The notes beneath the pieces were generated by a model. The model did not search any database. It saw only the letters and a program-made list of their open reading frames with translations, and was not told where the DNA came from. Positions 49,292 through 59,175 of a DNA stretch of 64,000 bases are shown here, one piece after another; position 1 is the stretch's first letter, and every line of letters starts with the position of its first letter. The stretch spans positions 1-64,000 of the forward strand of contig NZ_CAMPPY010000002.1 in NCBI RefSeq assembly GCF_946902915.1, given 5' to 3'. This stretch comes from Streptococcus sp. Marseille-Q5986 (GTDB lineage Bacteria > Bacillota > Bacilli > Lactobacillales > Streptococcaceae). The position numbers and the translations under genes were made by a program.

Positions 49292-49660
49292 TTAAAGTAC
49301 TTCTGGAGCAAGCGACACGATCTTCATGAAGCCACCTTCACGCAATTCACGTGCAACTGGACCAAAGATACGTGTTCCGCGAGGAGTTTTATCTTCACGG
49401 ATGATAACAGCTGCATTTTCGTCAAACTTGATGTATGAACCATCAGCGCGACGAGCACCTGATTTAGTACGAACGATAACAGCTTTTACAACGTCACCTT
49501 TTTTAACCGCACCACCAGGAGTAGCTTGTTTTACAGATGCCACAATAACATCACCGATGTTCGCAAATTTACGTTTAGAACCACCAAGAACTTTGATAGT
49601 CAAGATTTCGCGTGCACCGCTGTTGTCTGCGACTTTCAAACGAGTTTCTGTTTGAATCAT
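49292..49660 (-). CDS. rplN: Ribosomal protein L14
   Basis: A 122-residue protein ([34 protein letters not shown]), a bridge protein of the large subunit. First gene of the classical spc part. Confidence 0.98.
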   Translation of the reverse strand: MIQTETRLKVADNSGAREILTIKVLGGSKRKFANIGDVIVASVKQATPGGAVKKGDVVKAVIVRTKSGARRADGSYIKFDENAAVIIREDKTPRGTRIFGPVARELREGGFMKIVSLAPEVL

Positions 49661-49685
49661 TTCAGTTTTCTCCTTTCAGGCTTGA

Positions 49686-49946
49686 TTAGATGATAACCGC
49701 TTCTTCAACAACTTCTACAAGACGGAAACGTTTTGTAGCTGAAAGCGGGCGAGTTTCCATGATACGTACGATATCACCTTCTTTGGCAATATTGTTTTCA
49801 TCATGTGCTTTGTATTTCTTAGAGTAGTTAATACGTTTACCATAGACTGGGTGGTTACGTTTTGTTTCAACTACAACTGTGATTGTCTTGTCCATTTTGT
49901 CAGATACAACACGTCCAACAAGAACTTTACGATTATTGCGTTCCAT
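49686..49946 (-). CDS. rpsQ: Ribosomal protein S17
   Basis: An 86-residue OB-fold protein ([40 protein letters not shown]). It follows rpmC by 24 bp. Confidence 0.98.
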   Translation of the reverse strand: MERNNRKVLVGRVVSDKMDKTITVVVETKRNHPVYGKRINYSKKYKAHDENNIAKEGDIVRIMETRPLSATKRFRLVEVVEEAVII

Positions 49947-49970
49947 TGAAATTTCTCCTTCCCTAGTCTA

Positions 49971-50177
49971 TTATTTCGCTTCAGATTGAACTGTCTTGAT
50001 ACGAGCGATTTGTTTTTTAACTTCTTTCAAGCGGGCTGTTTGTTCCAATTGACCAGTAGCAGCTTGGAAACGAAGTTCAAACAATTCTTTTTTTAATTCG
50101 TTTTCGCGCTTCGCGAGTTCTTCTTGAGAAAGACCACGAAGTTCTTTAACAAATTCTTTTACTTCATTAAGTTTCAT
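49971..50177 (-). CDS. rpmC: Ribosomal protein L29
   Basis: A 68-residue helical protein ([20 protein letters not shown]) near the nascent-chain exit. It follows rplP by 9 bp. Confidence 0.97.
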
Positions 50178-50186
50178 GCCTTCTCC

Positions 50187-50600
50187 TTATTCTGCTTCAC
50201 GTTTTACGAATTTACATTTAACTGGCAATTTGTGGCTAGCAAGACGAAGCGCTTCGCGAGCGATCTCTTCAGATACACCAGCGATTTCGAACATCACTTT
50301 ACCACGTTTAACTGGTGCTACCCAACCTTCAGGTGCCCCTTTACCAGATCCCATACGCACACCGATAGCTTTAGCAGTGTATGATTTGTGTGGGAAGATT
50401 TTAATCCAAACTTTACCACCACGTTTCATGTAACGAGTCATGGCGATACGAGCAGCTTCGATTTGGCGGTTAGTAATCCAGTGGCTAGTTGTAGCTTGAA
50501 GACCGTATTCACCGAATGCTACTTCTTTTCCACCTTTTGCTTCACCGCGCATTTTTCCACGGAATTCACGACGGTGTTTAACACGTTTAGGTACTAACAT
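50187..50600 (-). CDS. rplP: Ribosomal protein L16
   Basis: A 137-residue protein ([40 protein letters not shown] core) that contacts the A-site tRNA. Only 3 bp follow rpsC. Confidence 0.98.
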   Translation of the reverse strand: MLVPKRVKHRREFRGKMRGEAKGGKEVAFGEYGLQATTSHWITNRQIEAARIAMTRYMKRGGKVWIKIFPHKSYTAKAIGVRMGSGKGAPEGWVAPVKRGKVMFEIAGVSEEIAREALRLASHKLPVKCKFVKREAE

Positions 50601-50603
50601 TGG

Positions 50604-51257
50604 TTATTTACCTCCTTTAGTGTTTTTGCGAGCTGGAAGAACTTCACCACGGTAGATCCATACTTTAACACCAAGTTTACCGTATGTAGTATCTGCTTCT
50701 TCCCAAGCGTAATCGATATCTGCACGAAGTGTGTGAAGTGGAACAGTTCCTTCAGAGTATCCTTCAGCACGGGCAATATCTGCACCATTCAAACGACCTG
50801 ATACTTGAGTTTTGATTCCTTTAGCTCCAGCACGCATTGCACGTTGGATTGCTTGTTTTTGTGCACGACGGAAAGCAACACGTTGCTCCAATTGACGAGC
50901 AATTCCTTCACCTACAAGGTGAGCATCCAAATCAGGTTGTTTGATTTCGATGATGTTGATGTGTACTTGTTTTCCAGTCAATTTGTTAAGTTTTGCACGG
51001 AGTGCATCAACGTTAGCGCCGCCTTTACCGATAACCATACCTGGTTTAGCAGTGTGAAGTGAAACGTTAACTTTGTTCATTGCGCGTTCGATTTCGATAG
51101 TTGAAACTGCTGCGTCAGCAAGTTCTTTTTGAACGAATTTACGGATTGCAAGATCTTCATGAAGGTAATCCGCGTATTCTTTTTCAGCATACCATTTGGC
51201 ATCCCAATCACGGATGATGCCGACACGCATACCAATTGGATGTACTTTTTGACCCAC
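50604..51257 (-). CDS. rpsC: Ribosomal protein S3
   Basis: A 217-residue protein with a KH domain ([20 protein letters not shown]) near residue 75 and the C-terminal domain that lines the mRNA entry tunnel. Confidence 0.98.
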   Translation of the reverse strand: MGQKVHPIGMRVGIIRDWDAKWYAEKEYADYLHEDLAIRKFVQKELADAAVSTIEIERAMNKVNVSLHTAKPGMVIGKGGANVDALRAKLNKLTGKQVHINIIEIKQPDLDAHLVGEGIARQLEQRVAFRRAQKQAIQRAMRAGAKGIKTQVSGRLNGADIARAEGYSEGTVPLHTLRADIDYAWEEADTTYGKLGVKVWIYRGEVLPARKNTKGGK

Positions 51258-51269
51258 GATTTTACCTCC

Positions 51270-51614
51270 TTATTTTTCTGCAACAGCTACAGTGATGTGA
51301 GCTGTACGTTTGTTGATTGGTGAAGCTGAACCTTTCGCACGTGGACGGAAACGTTTCATAGTTGGTCCTTCGTTCGCGAATGCTTCAGATACTACCAAGT
51401 TAGCTTTATCCAAACCAAAGTTGTTTTCAGCGTTAGCTACAGCTGAGTTCAAAACTTTCAAGATGATTTCAGCAGCTTTGTTTGGAGTGAATGTCAAGAT
51501 TGCGATTGCATCGGCTACGCTTTTACCACGGATGTTATCAAGAACAAGACGTGATTTACGAGGCGAAACACGTACTGTACGAGCCATTGCTTTAGCTGAA
51601 GTAATTTCTGCCAT
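51270..51614 (-). CDS. rplV: Ribosomal protein L22
   Basis: A 114-residue protein ([20 protein letters not shown]) whose hairpin lines the exit tunnel; the [19 protein letters not shown] loop is present. Confidence 0.98.
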   Translation of the reverse strand: MAEITSAKAMARTVRVSPRKSRLVLDNIRGKSVADAIAILTFTPNKAAEIILKVLNSAVANAENNFGLDKANLVVSEAFANEGPTMKRFRPRAKGSASPINKRTAHITVAVAEK

Positions 51615-51625
51615 TTATGTTCTCC

Positions 51626-51907
51626 TTATTTTCTACGTGTTTTCTTGTCGTCTGCAGCGTGACCTTTGTAAGTACGAGTTGGTGCAAATTCACCAAGTTT
51701 GTGACCTACCATGTCTTCTTGTATGTAAACAGGTACGTGTTTACGTCCATCATAAACTGCAATAGTGTAACCAATGAAACTTGGGAAGATCGTTGAACGA
51801 CGTGACCAAGTTTTAATAACTTTTTTCTTTTCGTCGTTAGCCTGAGCTTCAACTTTTTTCATCAAATGCTCATCGACGAAAGGTCCTTTTTTAAGACTGC
51901 GTCCCAT
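51626..51907 (-). CDS. rpsS: Ribosomal protein S19
   Basis: A 93-residue protein ([36 protein letters not shown]), part of the small-subunit head with S13. Confidence 0.98.
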
Positions 51908-51947
51908 TTTTATATTTTCTCCTTTAAATGTTGTACCACAACGGCTT

Positions 51948-51964
51948 GCGCTCCTATGGAGCGC
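51948..51964. other. Intercistronic hairpin between rplB and rpsS
   Basis: GCGCTCC-TAT-GGAGCGC, a GC-rich perfect stem in a 103-bp gap. A second pair ACTAGT/ACTAGT lies at about 51984-52005. No T-run is seen. Confidence 0.55.
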
Positions 51965-52010
51965 TACCGAGCTGGCGGATTTACTAGTTACTTAAGCGAC
52001 TAGTTTACTA

Positions 52011-52844
52011 TTATTTCTCGTTGCGACGACGAACGATAAGTTTGTCAGATTTCGCTTTCTTGTTACGAGTTTTAAGACCAAGAGCAGGTTTGCCCCATGG
52101 AGTAGATGGTGCTTTACGACCAACTGGTGCTTTACCTTCACCACCACCGTGTGGGTGATCGTTAGGGTTCATTACAGAACCACGAACTGTTGGGCGGATA
52201 CCCTTCCAACGGCTACGTCCTGCTTTACCAAGGTTTACAAGTCCATGTTGTTCGTTTCCAACAACACCAACTGTAGCACGGCAAGTTCCAAGAATCATAC
52301 GAACTTCACCTGATTGAAGACGAACAAGTACGTATTTACCTTCAGAACCCAATACTTGAGCAGATGCTCCAGCAGCACGTACCAATTCACCACCACGACC
52401 TGGTTTCAACTCGATGTTGTGGATCAAAGTACCAACTGGAATGTTAGTAAGTGGAAGAGCGTTTCCGACTTTGATATCTGCTTCTGGACCTGAAACGATA
52501 CGTTGACCTACTTCAAGACCTTTTGGAGCGATGATGTATGCTTTCACACCGTCAGTGTAGTGTACAAGAGCGATGTTTGCAGAACGGTTTGGATCGTACT
52601 CGATAGTTTTAACAACTGCTTCAACGTTGTCTTTGTTACGTTTGAAGTCAACCAAACGGTAGAAACGTTTGTGTCCACCACCTTGGTGACGAACAGTGAT
52701 ACGACCGTTGTTGTTACGACCAGCCTTGCTCTTCAATGCAACAAGCAATGATTTTTCAGGAGTGCTTGTTGTGATTTCAGCGAAATCCAAAGAAGTCATA
52801 TTACGGCGACCGTTTGTTGTTGGTTTATAAACACGAATTCCCAC
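52011..52844 (-). CDS. rplB: Ribosomal protein L2
   Basis: A 277-residue protein ([20 protein letters not shown]) with the SH3-like and OB-like domains; the peptidyl-transferase-near [20 protein letters not shown] segment is intact. Confidence 0.98.
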   Translation of the reverse strand: MGIRVYKPTTNGRRNMTSLDFAEITTSTPEKSLLVALKSKAGRNNNGRITVRHQGGGHKRFYRLVDFKRNKDNVEAVVKTIEYDPNRSANIALVHYTDGVKAYIIAPKGLEVGQRIVSGPEADIKVGNALPLTNIPVGTLIHNIELKPGRGGELVRAAGASAQVLGSEGKYVLVRLQSGEVRMILGTCRATVGVVGNEQHGLVNLGKAGRSRWKGIRPTVRGSVMNPNDHPHGGGEGKAPVGRKAPSTPWGKPALGLKTRNKKAKSDKLIVRRRNEK

Positions 52845-52861
52845 GATATTTCCTCCTTAGA

Positions 52862-53158
52862 TTATTCAGCTTCAGCAGTAAACAACTCGATTGCTTTTGA
52901 ATCAGCTGTAAGTGTGATGATAGCCTTTTTAGTTTTGTTTGTAAAACCAGTGTAACGTCCAACACGTTTAGCTTTTGGTTTTACGTTGATTGTGTTAACG
53001 TTGGCAACTTTAACACCTTCGAAAGCAGCTTCAACAGCTTGCTTGATCAAAAGTTTGTGTGCACGAGTGTCAACTTCAAATACATATTTTCCTGCTTCAA
53101 GTTGAGCCATTGAGCTTTCAGTGATGACAGGTTTTTTGATAACATCATACAAATTCAT
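52862..53158 (-). CDS. rplW: Ribosomal protein L23
   Basis: A 98-residue protein ([20 protein letters not shown]) at the tunnel exit, docking site for signal recognition particle and trigger factor. Its ATG overlaps the rplD stop by one base (TAATG). Confidence 0.98.
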   Translation of the reverse strand: MNLYDVIKKPVITESSMAQLEAGKYVFEVDTRAHKLLIKQAVEAAFEGVKVANVNTINVKPKAKRVGRYTGFTNKTKKAIITLTADSKAIELFTAEAE

Positions 53159-53781
53159 TATGCAAGAACCTCCTCGATTTTAGAGATAGCTGCTTGTGTG
53201 ACAAGAAGTTTGTCGCTATTTGCGATGTCAAGAACACTTGCAGTTGTAGCAGTTGCAACTTTCACGTTTGGAAGGTTACGAGCTGAAAGAGCTGCGAATT
53301 CGTTTCCTTCTTCAAGAATAACAAGGACTTTAGAATCGATGCTCAAAGCTGCAAGAACTTTTGCAAATTCAGCAGTTTTTGGAGCTGTAAATTCAAGAGA
53401 ATCAACGGCTACAAATTTATTTTCAGCAACTTTTTCTGAGTAAACAGATTTAAGCGCAAGGCGACGAACTTTTTGTGGAAGTTTGTAGCCGTATGAACGT
53501 GGAGTTGGTCCGAAGACAACACCACCACCACGCCATTGTGGTGAGCGGATAGAACCTTGACGAGCACGTCCAGTTCCTTTTTGACGCCATGGTTTGCGTC
53601 CACCACCTGATACTGCAGAGCGGTTTTTAACAGCGTGTGTTCCTTGACGAAGGCTTGCGCGTTGGCTGATGATCACATCAAACACAACTGATTCATTTGG
53701 TTCGATACCAAATACTGCATCGTTAAGAACAACTTGACCAGCTTCTTTACCAGTTTGGTCAAATAATGTTACGTTTGCCAT
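53158..53781 (-). CDS. rplD: Ribosomal protein L4
   Basis: A 207-residue protein ([20 protein letters not shown] tunnel loop). In E. coli L4 represses the S10 operon through the leader; the leader here is also folded, but conservation of that control in streptococci is not shown. Confidence 0.98.
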   Translation of the reverse strand: MANVTLFDQTGKEAGQVVLNDAVFGIEPNESVVFDVIISQRASLRQGTHAVKNRSAVSGGGRKPWRQKGTGRARQGSIRSPQWRGGGVVFGPTPRSYGYKLPQKVRRLALKSVYSEKVAENKFVAVDSLEFTAPKTAEFAKVLAALSIDSKVLVILEEGNEFAALSARNLPNVKVATATTASVLDIANSDKLLVTQAAISKIEEVLA

Positions 53782-53805
53782 TGTGACTGATTTCCCCTTT
53801 CTTTA

Positions 53806-54432
53806 TTATTTACCAGCTTTAACTGCTGATTTGATAGTGATAAGAGATTTCTTAGCACCTGGTACGTTACCTTTAATAAGGATAACGTTCTTTTCTGGAA
53901 CAACTTGTACCACTTCAAGGTTTTGAATTGTTACACGGTCGCCACCCATACGTCCTGCAAGGTTTTTACCTTTGAATACACGGTTAGGTGCAACAGGTCC
54001 CATAGAACCTGGACGACGGTGGTAACGAGAACCGTGAGCCATTGGTCCACGTGATTGCCCGTGGCGTTTGATAACACCTTGGAAACCTTTACCTTTAGAA
54101 GTACCAGTTACGTCAACAACGTCTCCAGCTGCGAATGTTTCAACTGTGATTTCAGCACCAACTTCCAAGCCTTCAACGTTTTTGAATTCACGAATGAAGC
54201 GCTTAGGAGCCGTGTTAGCTTTCGCTACATGTCCTTTAGCAGGTTTGTTGCTCAATACTTCGCGTTTGTCATCGAAACCAACTTGGATAGCGTTGTATCC
54301 GTCTGTTTCAACAGTTTTAACTTGAAGAACAACGTTTGGAGTTGCTTCAATAACTGTTACAGGGATCAATTCGCCAGCTTCAGTGAAGATTTGAGTCATT
54401 CCCACTTTTTTCCCTAAGATTCCTTTTGTCAT
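53806..54432 (-). CDS. rplC: Ribosomal protein L3
   Basis: A 208-residue protein ([40 protein letters not shown] loop near the peptidyl-transferase centre). A 216-bp gap with a repeat separates it from rpsJ. Confidence 0.98.
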
Positions 54433-54504
54433 GAGAAAATAGTTCCTTTTCTATATTTTTTATTCAAAAAGTTTTTAACGAGCGTTTTTTATGCTCCAGT
54501 CTAA

Positions 54505-54630
54505 GATACAAAGGACGTCAAACTCAAAGCGAAAATAGGAAACTGACGCAGTGTCTAGCAGACACTAGGAAGTTTATCTTTTTCACACCGAGTTTAGCTC
54601 GTGTTTAATTAAATTGACACACCAGCCTCT
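54505..54630 (+). repeat. Intergenic repeat, copy B
   Basis: In the rplC-rpsJ spacer: GATACAAAGGACGTCAAAC, GAAAATAGGAAACTGACG, a hairpin GTGTC-TAGCA-GACAC (54551-54565), AGTTTATCTTTTTCACAC and AGCTCGTGTTTAATTAAATTG. It matches copy A1 in order and copy A2 in inverse. It has no coding potential. Confidence 0.7.
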
Positions 54631-54648
54631 GCTCTTTTATATTTTAGA

Positions 54649-54957
54649 TTAAAGTTTGATTTCTACGTTTACACCACTTGGAAGATCCAATTTCATCAAG
54701 GCATCAACTGTTTTTTGAGTTGGGTTAACGATATCGATCAAACGTTTGTGTGTACGCATTTCAAATTGTTCGCGAGAGTCTTTGTATTTGTGAGTCGCAC
54801 GAATAATTGTGTAGAGGCTACGTTCAGTTGGAAGTGGGATTGGACCCGCAACTTGTGCACCTGTACGAGTAGCTGATTCTACGATTTTTGCAGCCGCTGT
54901 GTCAAGCGTACGGTGTTCGTAAGCTTTCAAACGGATACGGATTTTTTTGTTTGCCAT
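54649..54957 (-). CDS. rpsJ: Ribosomal protein S10
   Basis: A 102-residue protein ([20 protein letters not shown]), first gene of the operon. S10 is also NusE in antitermination. I use ATG 54957 with AAAAGGAG upstream; the longer frame to 55104 is leader sequence. Confidence 0.97.
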
Positions 54958-55090
54958 CTTTTTCTCCTTTTCGTCTATATTAAGATAATAGGCTAGCTCC
55001 ACAAGAAAACCGACGCGGTGTTGCGTGGCAATGCAACCGAGCGTGTCGCAACCTCTTGCATCAAAGCTAAAGCTGTAATTTGCAGCACCA
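54958..55090 (-). promoter_or_regulatory. Folded leader of the ribosomal operon
   Basis: The leader contains GCTG-CAAATTA-CAGC and a longer arm GGTTGCG paired with CGCAACACC (minus strand). Its length and folding suit ribosomal-protein autoregulation, but no named leader family can be assigned by eye. Confidence 0.45.
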
Positions 55091-55094
55091 TAAT

Positions 55095-55123
55095 AGAATA
55101 ACACAAATCCCCTGCGATTGCAA
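55095..55123 (-). promoter_or_regulatory. Possible promoter of the ribosomal operon
   Basis: On the minus strand TTGCAA (55118-55123) and TATTCT (55095-55100) are spaced by 17 bp. The -10 is weak. The pair lies within a hairpin ACAAATCCC/GGGATTTGT (about 55102-55133). Confidence 0.35.
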
Positions 55124-55133
55124 GGGATTTGTT

Positions 55134-55475
55134 GCTGTTTTTTTGTTTTTTAGGATAAAACCGCTTCCGATAAAAAGTTTTACAAAAAAATCAAGAAACA
55201 GAACAGAGAAAGCGTTGTCAAATCAAAAATAATAGAGTATAATAAGAGATGTAAATATAATTTAAAAATAAGACAGATCAAAACAAAAAGGAGGAAGATG
55301 TTTTAATAAAAGATTATTATACCTTCATTCATTAAGAGTAATAATGTTAGTTTTTAGGAGGGAGGAGAATTTATAGAGTTTAGCAAGCTCTCGCCAATGA
55401 ATGAAATTAGTTAAGGTGTTGTAAAGGGAACTATAAACTAGATTTTCTTCAATAAGATTGGAATGTGAGTAAGCT
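55134..55475. other. Gap between the ribosomal operon and the exporter locus
   Basis: Apart from the plus-strand promoter at 55215-55243 I see no gene. A transcript from that promoter would have a leader of about 225 nt before the first frame, AT-rich and with stop codons in all frames. Confidence 0.5.
55215..55243 (+). promoter_or_regulatory. Promoter of the small-exported-protein locus
   Basis: TTGTCA (55215-55220) and TATAAT (55238-55243) are spaced by 17 bp. It faces right toward the frameshifted membrane protein, the small exported protein and the ABC transporter. Confidence 0.75.
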
Positions 55476-55915
55476 ATGGTTAGAAAAAAATTCTGTTAAT
55501 AATTATTGAGATTATTTTGCTATTTGGGGGGTATTTTAGCTGGAAAGTATATCAAGACAGTACAAGAGGAATTATACCACTAGAGTCTTTACAAGTAAAA
55601 GTAATAAAAACTGATAAAGATTATTCTATATCTGCTAAAGCGGATCTAGATAATTTTGAACAAATCTCAAATTATCAAGCGATACAAATAGGTAATGATG
55701 TCTATTTATATTTTATGAAGACGAAGGCAATTTTTACAAAAACCACAGTAGATACAGATTTATCAAATATCCTGGTAGGTGATACAACGCAAGCCATCAA
55801 CAACATATATGTCGTTAGTGGCGATAATATTGTCGTTAGATTCAATGATCGTAGGTATAATCACATCGATGTTTTGAAGTATACTGATAAAAAGTTGTTG
55901 CTTCGTTTAAATTAA
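55476..55915 (+). pseudogene. Membrane-anchored protein of the exporter locus, frameshifted at its start
   Basis: From ATG 55476 the frame stops after seven codons. Restoring one A in the A7 run at 55484-55490 gives a 146-residue protein: MVRKK, one hydrophobic helix (ILLIIIEIILLFGGYFSWKV), then an extracytoplasmic domain to RLN. With the extra A the length is divisible by three. I do not recognise the family; the shape (short anchor plus outer domain) suits an immunity or accessory protein. The break could be a real slip, phase-variable length change or sequencing error. Confidence 0.6.
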
Positions 55916-55946
55916 AAAATACATTGCTTAAAAAGAAAGGGAAAAT

Positions 55947-56286
55947 ATGTTAAAGAAATTTAAGTCATTAATATTTCTGTCTCTTGCTTCACTATATCTT
56001 ATTTCTGGAACTAACTGCATTTGCCGCACAAGGCTCATGGTTTTCTGATTTCCAATTTGACGCAAACGGTGTTTCAGGAGTAGGGAACACTAATGCTTTT
56101 ACTGAGGTAGGTCACTTTACTTTTAGAGTTATCCGAGCAAATGGTTCGTGGATTGGCTATAGTAATCACACAATAGGACCTCATCAATCGGCGTCTAATA
56201 ATTACTGGGGGCAACCTGCTTTAGATAGACAGGGGCAGGTTATTATAAACGGTAGATATTGGCATTCACCTTGGTTTGATTCATAA
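55947..56286 (+). pseudogene. Small exported protein, bacteriocin-like (lactococcin 972 type organisation), frameshifted
   Basis: From ATG 55947 (GAAAGG before it) the frame gives a signal peptide MLKKFKSLIFLSLASLYLI, then shifts at a perfect tandem duplication AACTAACT (56009-56016). Removing one AACT gives 111 residues: cleavage after AFA, then a mature part of about 84 residues rich in Gly, Asn, Trp and His, ending NGRYWHSPWFDS. There is no Cys and no leader of the GG type. Size, signal peptide, aromatic end and the ABC transporter next door resemble lactococcin 972 loci, but I see no diagnostic family motif. Confidence 0.6.
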
Positions 56287-56358
56287 AAACTTTATGTGTC
56301 TGAATATTAGTGCTTTTTAAGCTAATGTCTAACCCTTCAAAATAGCAAAAATCTATCA

Positions 56359-56403
56359 GTTGAGTTACATTAGTATTATTCTAAATAACTCAACTTTTAT
56401 TTT
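56359..56403 (+). terminator. Terminator after the small exported protein
   Basis: GTTGAGTTA (56359-56367) pairs with TAACTCAAC (56386-56394), followed by TTTTATTTT. It may reduce transcription into the ABC transporter gene. Confidence 0.8.
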
Positions 56404-56555
56404 GGGGAAAATATATTATATATCCGTAGTGCTTAGTCAATTAAAAATAGTAAAATCATACTGACATAAATTTGAACTATTTTAAAATTAACTAGTATCG
56501 TGATTCTACAGCAGGTTCTCATATTATTTTTAGATGTCACTGGAGAGTAAAAGGT

Positions 56556-58694
56556 ATGTTAAAAATTTCAAATCTTAACAAAAAATACAAAGAAAAAATA
56601 GTTTTGGATTCAGTTACATTTAATGTAGAAGACTCAAATAAAATTTATTCATTAATAGGTGAGAGTGGAACAGGTAAATCGACATTGTTTAATATTCTGT
56701 TTGGTTTAGATCAGGAATATGAAGGAGAGTATACTTTATTCAATCAAAACGCAAAAGAATATAGTTTAGATACATGGGCGAGGTTAAGAGAATCCAAGAT
56801 AGGGTTAGTTTTTCAAGATTATAAACTTTTGGAAGACTTTACTGTTTTTGAAAATTTAAAATTAGCAAGTAATGCATCGGATTCAGATATCGAAAGTATC
56901 ATGAAAGAATTAGATATTTTTGATTTAAAATCTAATTTTTGCTTTGAGTTAAGCGGAGGGCAGAAGCAGAGAGTAGCTCTTGCACGTGCAGCCATAAAAA
57001 ACCCAAAGATTTTACTATTAGATGAACCTACAGGAAACTTAGATGGTTTAACTAGCCAATTAGTTTTTAAATATCTACAAAAACTTCGAAATCGTGGAAT
57101 TCTTATTTTCTATATCACTCATGATAGAGAGTTGGCTAATTTGGCAGATGTTGTATATGAGATAAAAGAGAAAACAATTAAAGAAGTCAGGAGAACAGAG
57201 GAAAATATAAAGTTATCTGATAACTTCAACGAAAATAATCGAAAAATTCCCTTTAACTTTACTATAGATTATGTAAAATTAAAGTCAATTCGAAATATGA
57301 AAAGGCTATTACTTCTAATAGTTCCTATGACTTTAATAATATCTATTTTTATACTAGGCTTTACTGCGTATCGTTCAGCTTCTTTACTTAGTTTTGAGCG
57401 TTTTTTTACAGGAATAAGTGAAAGAGTCATAATGGTATCTACTCAGCAACTCAATACAGATACAATAAAAGATTATACCGAAAATAATATACAAAGTTCT
57501 TATGATGGTAAGAGGATAGGCTTTTCAGAGAAAGATAAACAACAAGTTGAATCTATTGATGGAATTGAGAAGGTAATTTTATTTAATTATGGTGTAAAAT
57601 CTAATTATAACAATGCTTATAATAGTTTAAATTTAAGTTTTTCTGAAAAAGATTTTTCTAGTAAAATAGGAAAGTTTAACTATGGCTGGAATAAAATTTC
57701 TTCACTTTCATTCAATTTCCAAAAACTCAATGTTCCTAAATACTTTATTCCAGATTATAATTCGGAGAATATAATCCTGTTATCAGGTGACTATCCAAAA
57801 GATGACAGTAATGAAGTTTTAGTACCAGATACTTTTGTTTTGCAACATTTCAATACTGAAGACTATCAAAAAGTTCTTAAAAAAGAAATTGATTTGGAAA
57901 CAACAAATATATACTCTAAGGAAAAAAAGAATGATAAAGTAATAATTAGTGGTGTTTATCAAACCTATTATCAAAATAGTTTGAAATCAAATTATCCAAT
58001 TTACTCATCTTATTTTGAAGAATCTAATCTTGAATATTTTTTAAGTCAAGAATCATATGAGCATCACAAACATATATTATCGTTGACTCCTGAAACTTCA
58101 AAGGCTAGTAAAGAAATTATAGATAGTTATGATAATTATGTAAATGCTGTAGGGACAAGTAAAGATGGACTGTTAATAAAAATAACTGGCGATGTAGAGA
58201 CTATTTCTAAAAATCTGCAAAAACTATTTCCTAAGTATCGATTAGCTTCCAGATATGATATGAGGTCGGGAACTTTTAGTGATATTTATGGTGGCTTAGT
58301 GAGAATATTGATAGTTGGTTCGACTGTAATTTCTCTGGTCATAGGAGCAGTAATTGCATTTTTAAATAAAGGGTATATAGTCAATAGATCAAAAGAGCTA
58401 GCTATTTTATATAGCTTGGGGTATAAGAAAAAGTATATTTTTTCAATAATATTTTTTGACAATATATTAATTTTTCTTTTATCTTTCCTTAGTGCAATGC
58501 TAATAACTACAGGATTAAATTTAGTTTATATCAGTAGGACTGTGTACTTCTCCTATTTTTCATCATTATTATCATTATCAAATATGGGATATATTTTTGT
58601 ACTTGTTATGTTGATGATGTTAGTATCAGATATATGGGGATTGAACACTGTTAAACAAAGGCAACTCCGGAAATTTTTGAATAATCAATTTTAA
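56556..58694 (+). CDS. ABC transporter with fused ATPase and MacB/FtsX-type membrane domain
   Basis: A 712-residue protein. Residues 1-215 are an ATPase: Walker A GESGTGKST, signature LSGGQKQRV, Walker B ILLLDEPTGNLD, H-loop ITHD. One helix follows near 245-268 (LLLLIVPMTLIISIFILGF), then a large outer domain, and three helices near the C-terminus. This is the MacB topology. Such proteins pump peptides or give immunity to them. It is intact, unlike the two genes before it, and starts at ATG 56556 after AAAAGG. Confidence 0.85.
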   Translation: MLKISNLNKKYKEKIVLDSVTFNVEDSNKIYSLIGESGTGKSTLFNILFGLDQEYEGEYTLFNQNAKEYSLDTWARLRESKIGLVFQDYKLLEDFTVFENLKLASNASDSDIESIMKELDIFDLKSNFCFELSGGQKQRVALARAAIKNPKILLLDEPTGNLDGLTSQLVFKYLQKLRNRGILIFYITHDRELANLADVVYEIKEKTIKEVRRTEENIKLSDNFNENNRKIPFNFTIDYVKLKSIRNMKRLLLLIVPMTLIISIFILGFTAYRSASLLSFERFFTGISERVIMVSTQQLNTDTIKDYTENNIQSSYDGKRIGFSEKDKQQVESIDGIEKVILFNYGVKSNYNNAYNSLNLSFSEKDFSSKIGKFNYGWNKISSLSFNFQKLNVPKYFIPDYNSENIILLSGDYPKDDSNEVLVPDTFVLQHFNTEDYQKVLKKEIDLETTNIYSKEKKNDKVIISGVYQTYYQNSLKSNYPIYSSYFEESNLEYFLSQESYEHHKHILSLTPETSKASKEIIDSYDNYVNAVGTSKDGLLIKITGDVETISKNLQKLFPKYRLASRYDMRSGTFSDIYGGLVRILIVGSTVISLVIGAVIAFLNKGYIVNRSKELAILYSLGYKKKYIFSIIFFDNILIFLLSFLSAMLITTGLNLVYISRTVYFSYFSSLLSLSNMGYIFVLVMLMMLVSDIWGLNTVKQRQLRKFLNNQF

Positions 58695-58944
58695 CAATGT
58701 TAATCAAGAGGTTATTACAGCAAGTTTTGTGAATACTCTTTGGTTTTAGTTAAAATGCCTCATTGTCAAGGATACTGGGAGGCTTAAGATTTTAAAAGCG
58801 AGGGACTTGAACTCAGTAATATCATTAAGTTAGTGAGCTAACTATTTGAATAGGAGATATGATTGAAATCATCAAAGTGATTCTCTATCCCATCTTCTAT
58901 TTTTTGCATAACAAATAGAGGTTTTTACCCCATTTTTTGAGATT
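58695..58944. other. Gap with no gene seen
   Basis: After the ABC transporter stop the sequence is AT-rich with no supportable gene. It ends at the RUP element. Confidence 0.5.
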
Positions 58945-59051
58945 TATAGTAAATTGAAATTAAAATAGTACATAACGACTGCTAAAACATTTTTAGAAAC
59001 TAATTTGCACTCCCCAGTTGATTTGTCCATATCTTATTTCAATCCACTATA
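58945..59051. repeat. RUP element
   Basis: A 107-bp unit from TATAGTAAATTGAAATTAAA to its imperfect inverse TTATTTCAATCCACTATA. The length is exactly that of the RUP repeat of pneumococcus, a mobile non-coding element related to IS630-Spn1 ends. It lies between the ABC transporter and the uridine-kinase-like gene. Confidence 0.85.
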
Positions 59052-59175
59052 TGTTACTCTATAGATGAAATCAACTACCGATTGGGCCTTCATCTTTCTT
59101 GAATATTTTCGATTCGGTCAATGAAACTGTTTTCCTATTTTTCTTTCTAAAATTACGGATTTTCTTCTATATAAA

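Noticed and set aside
55947..56286. Definite lactococcin 972 family assignment
   Set aside because: The layout fits, but the mature peptide lacks motifs I can name, so only similarity of organisation is claimed.
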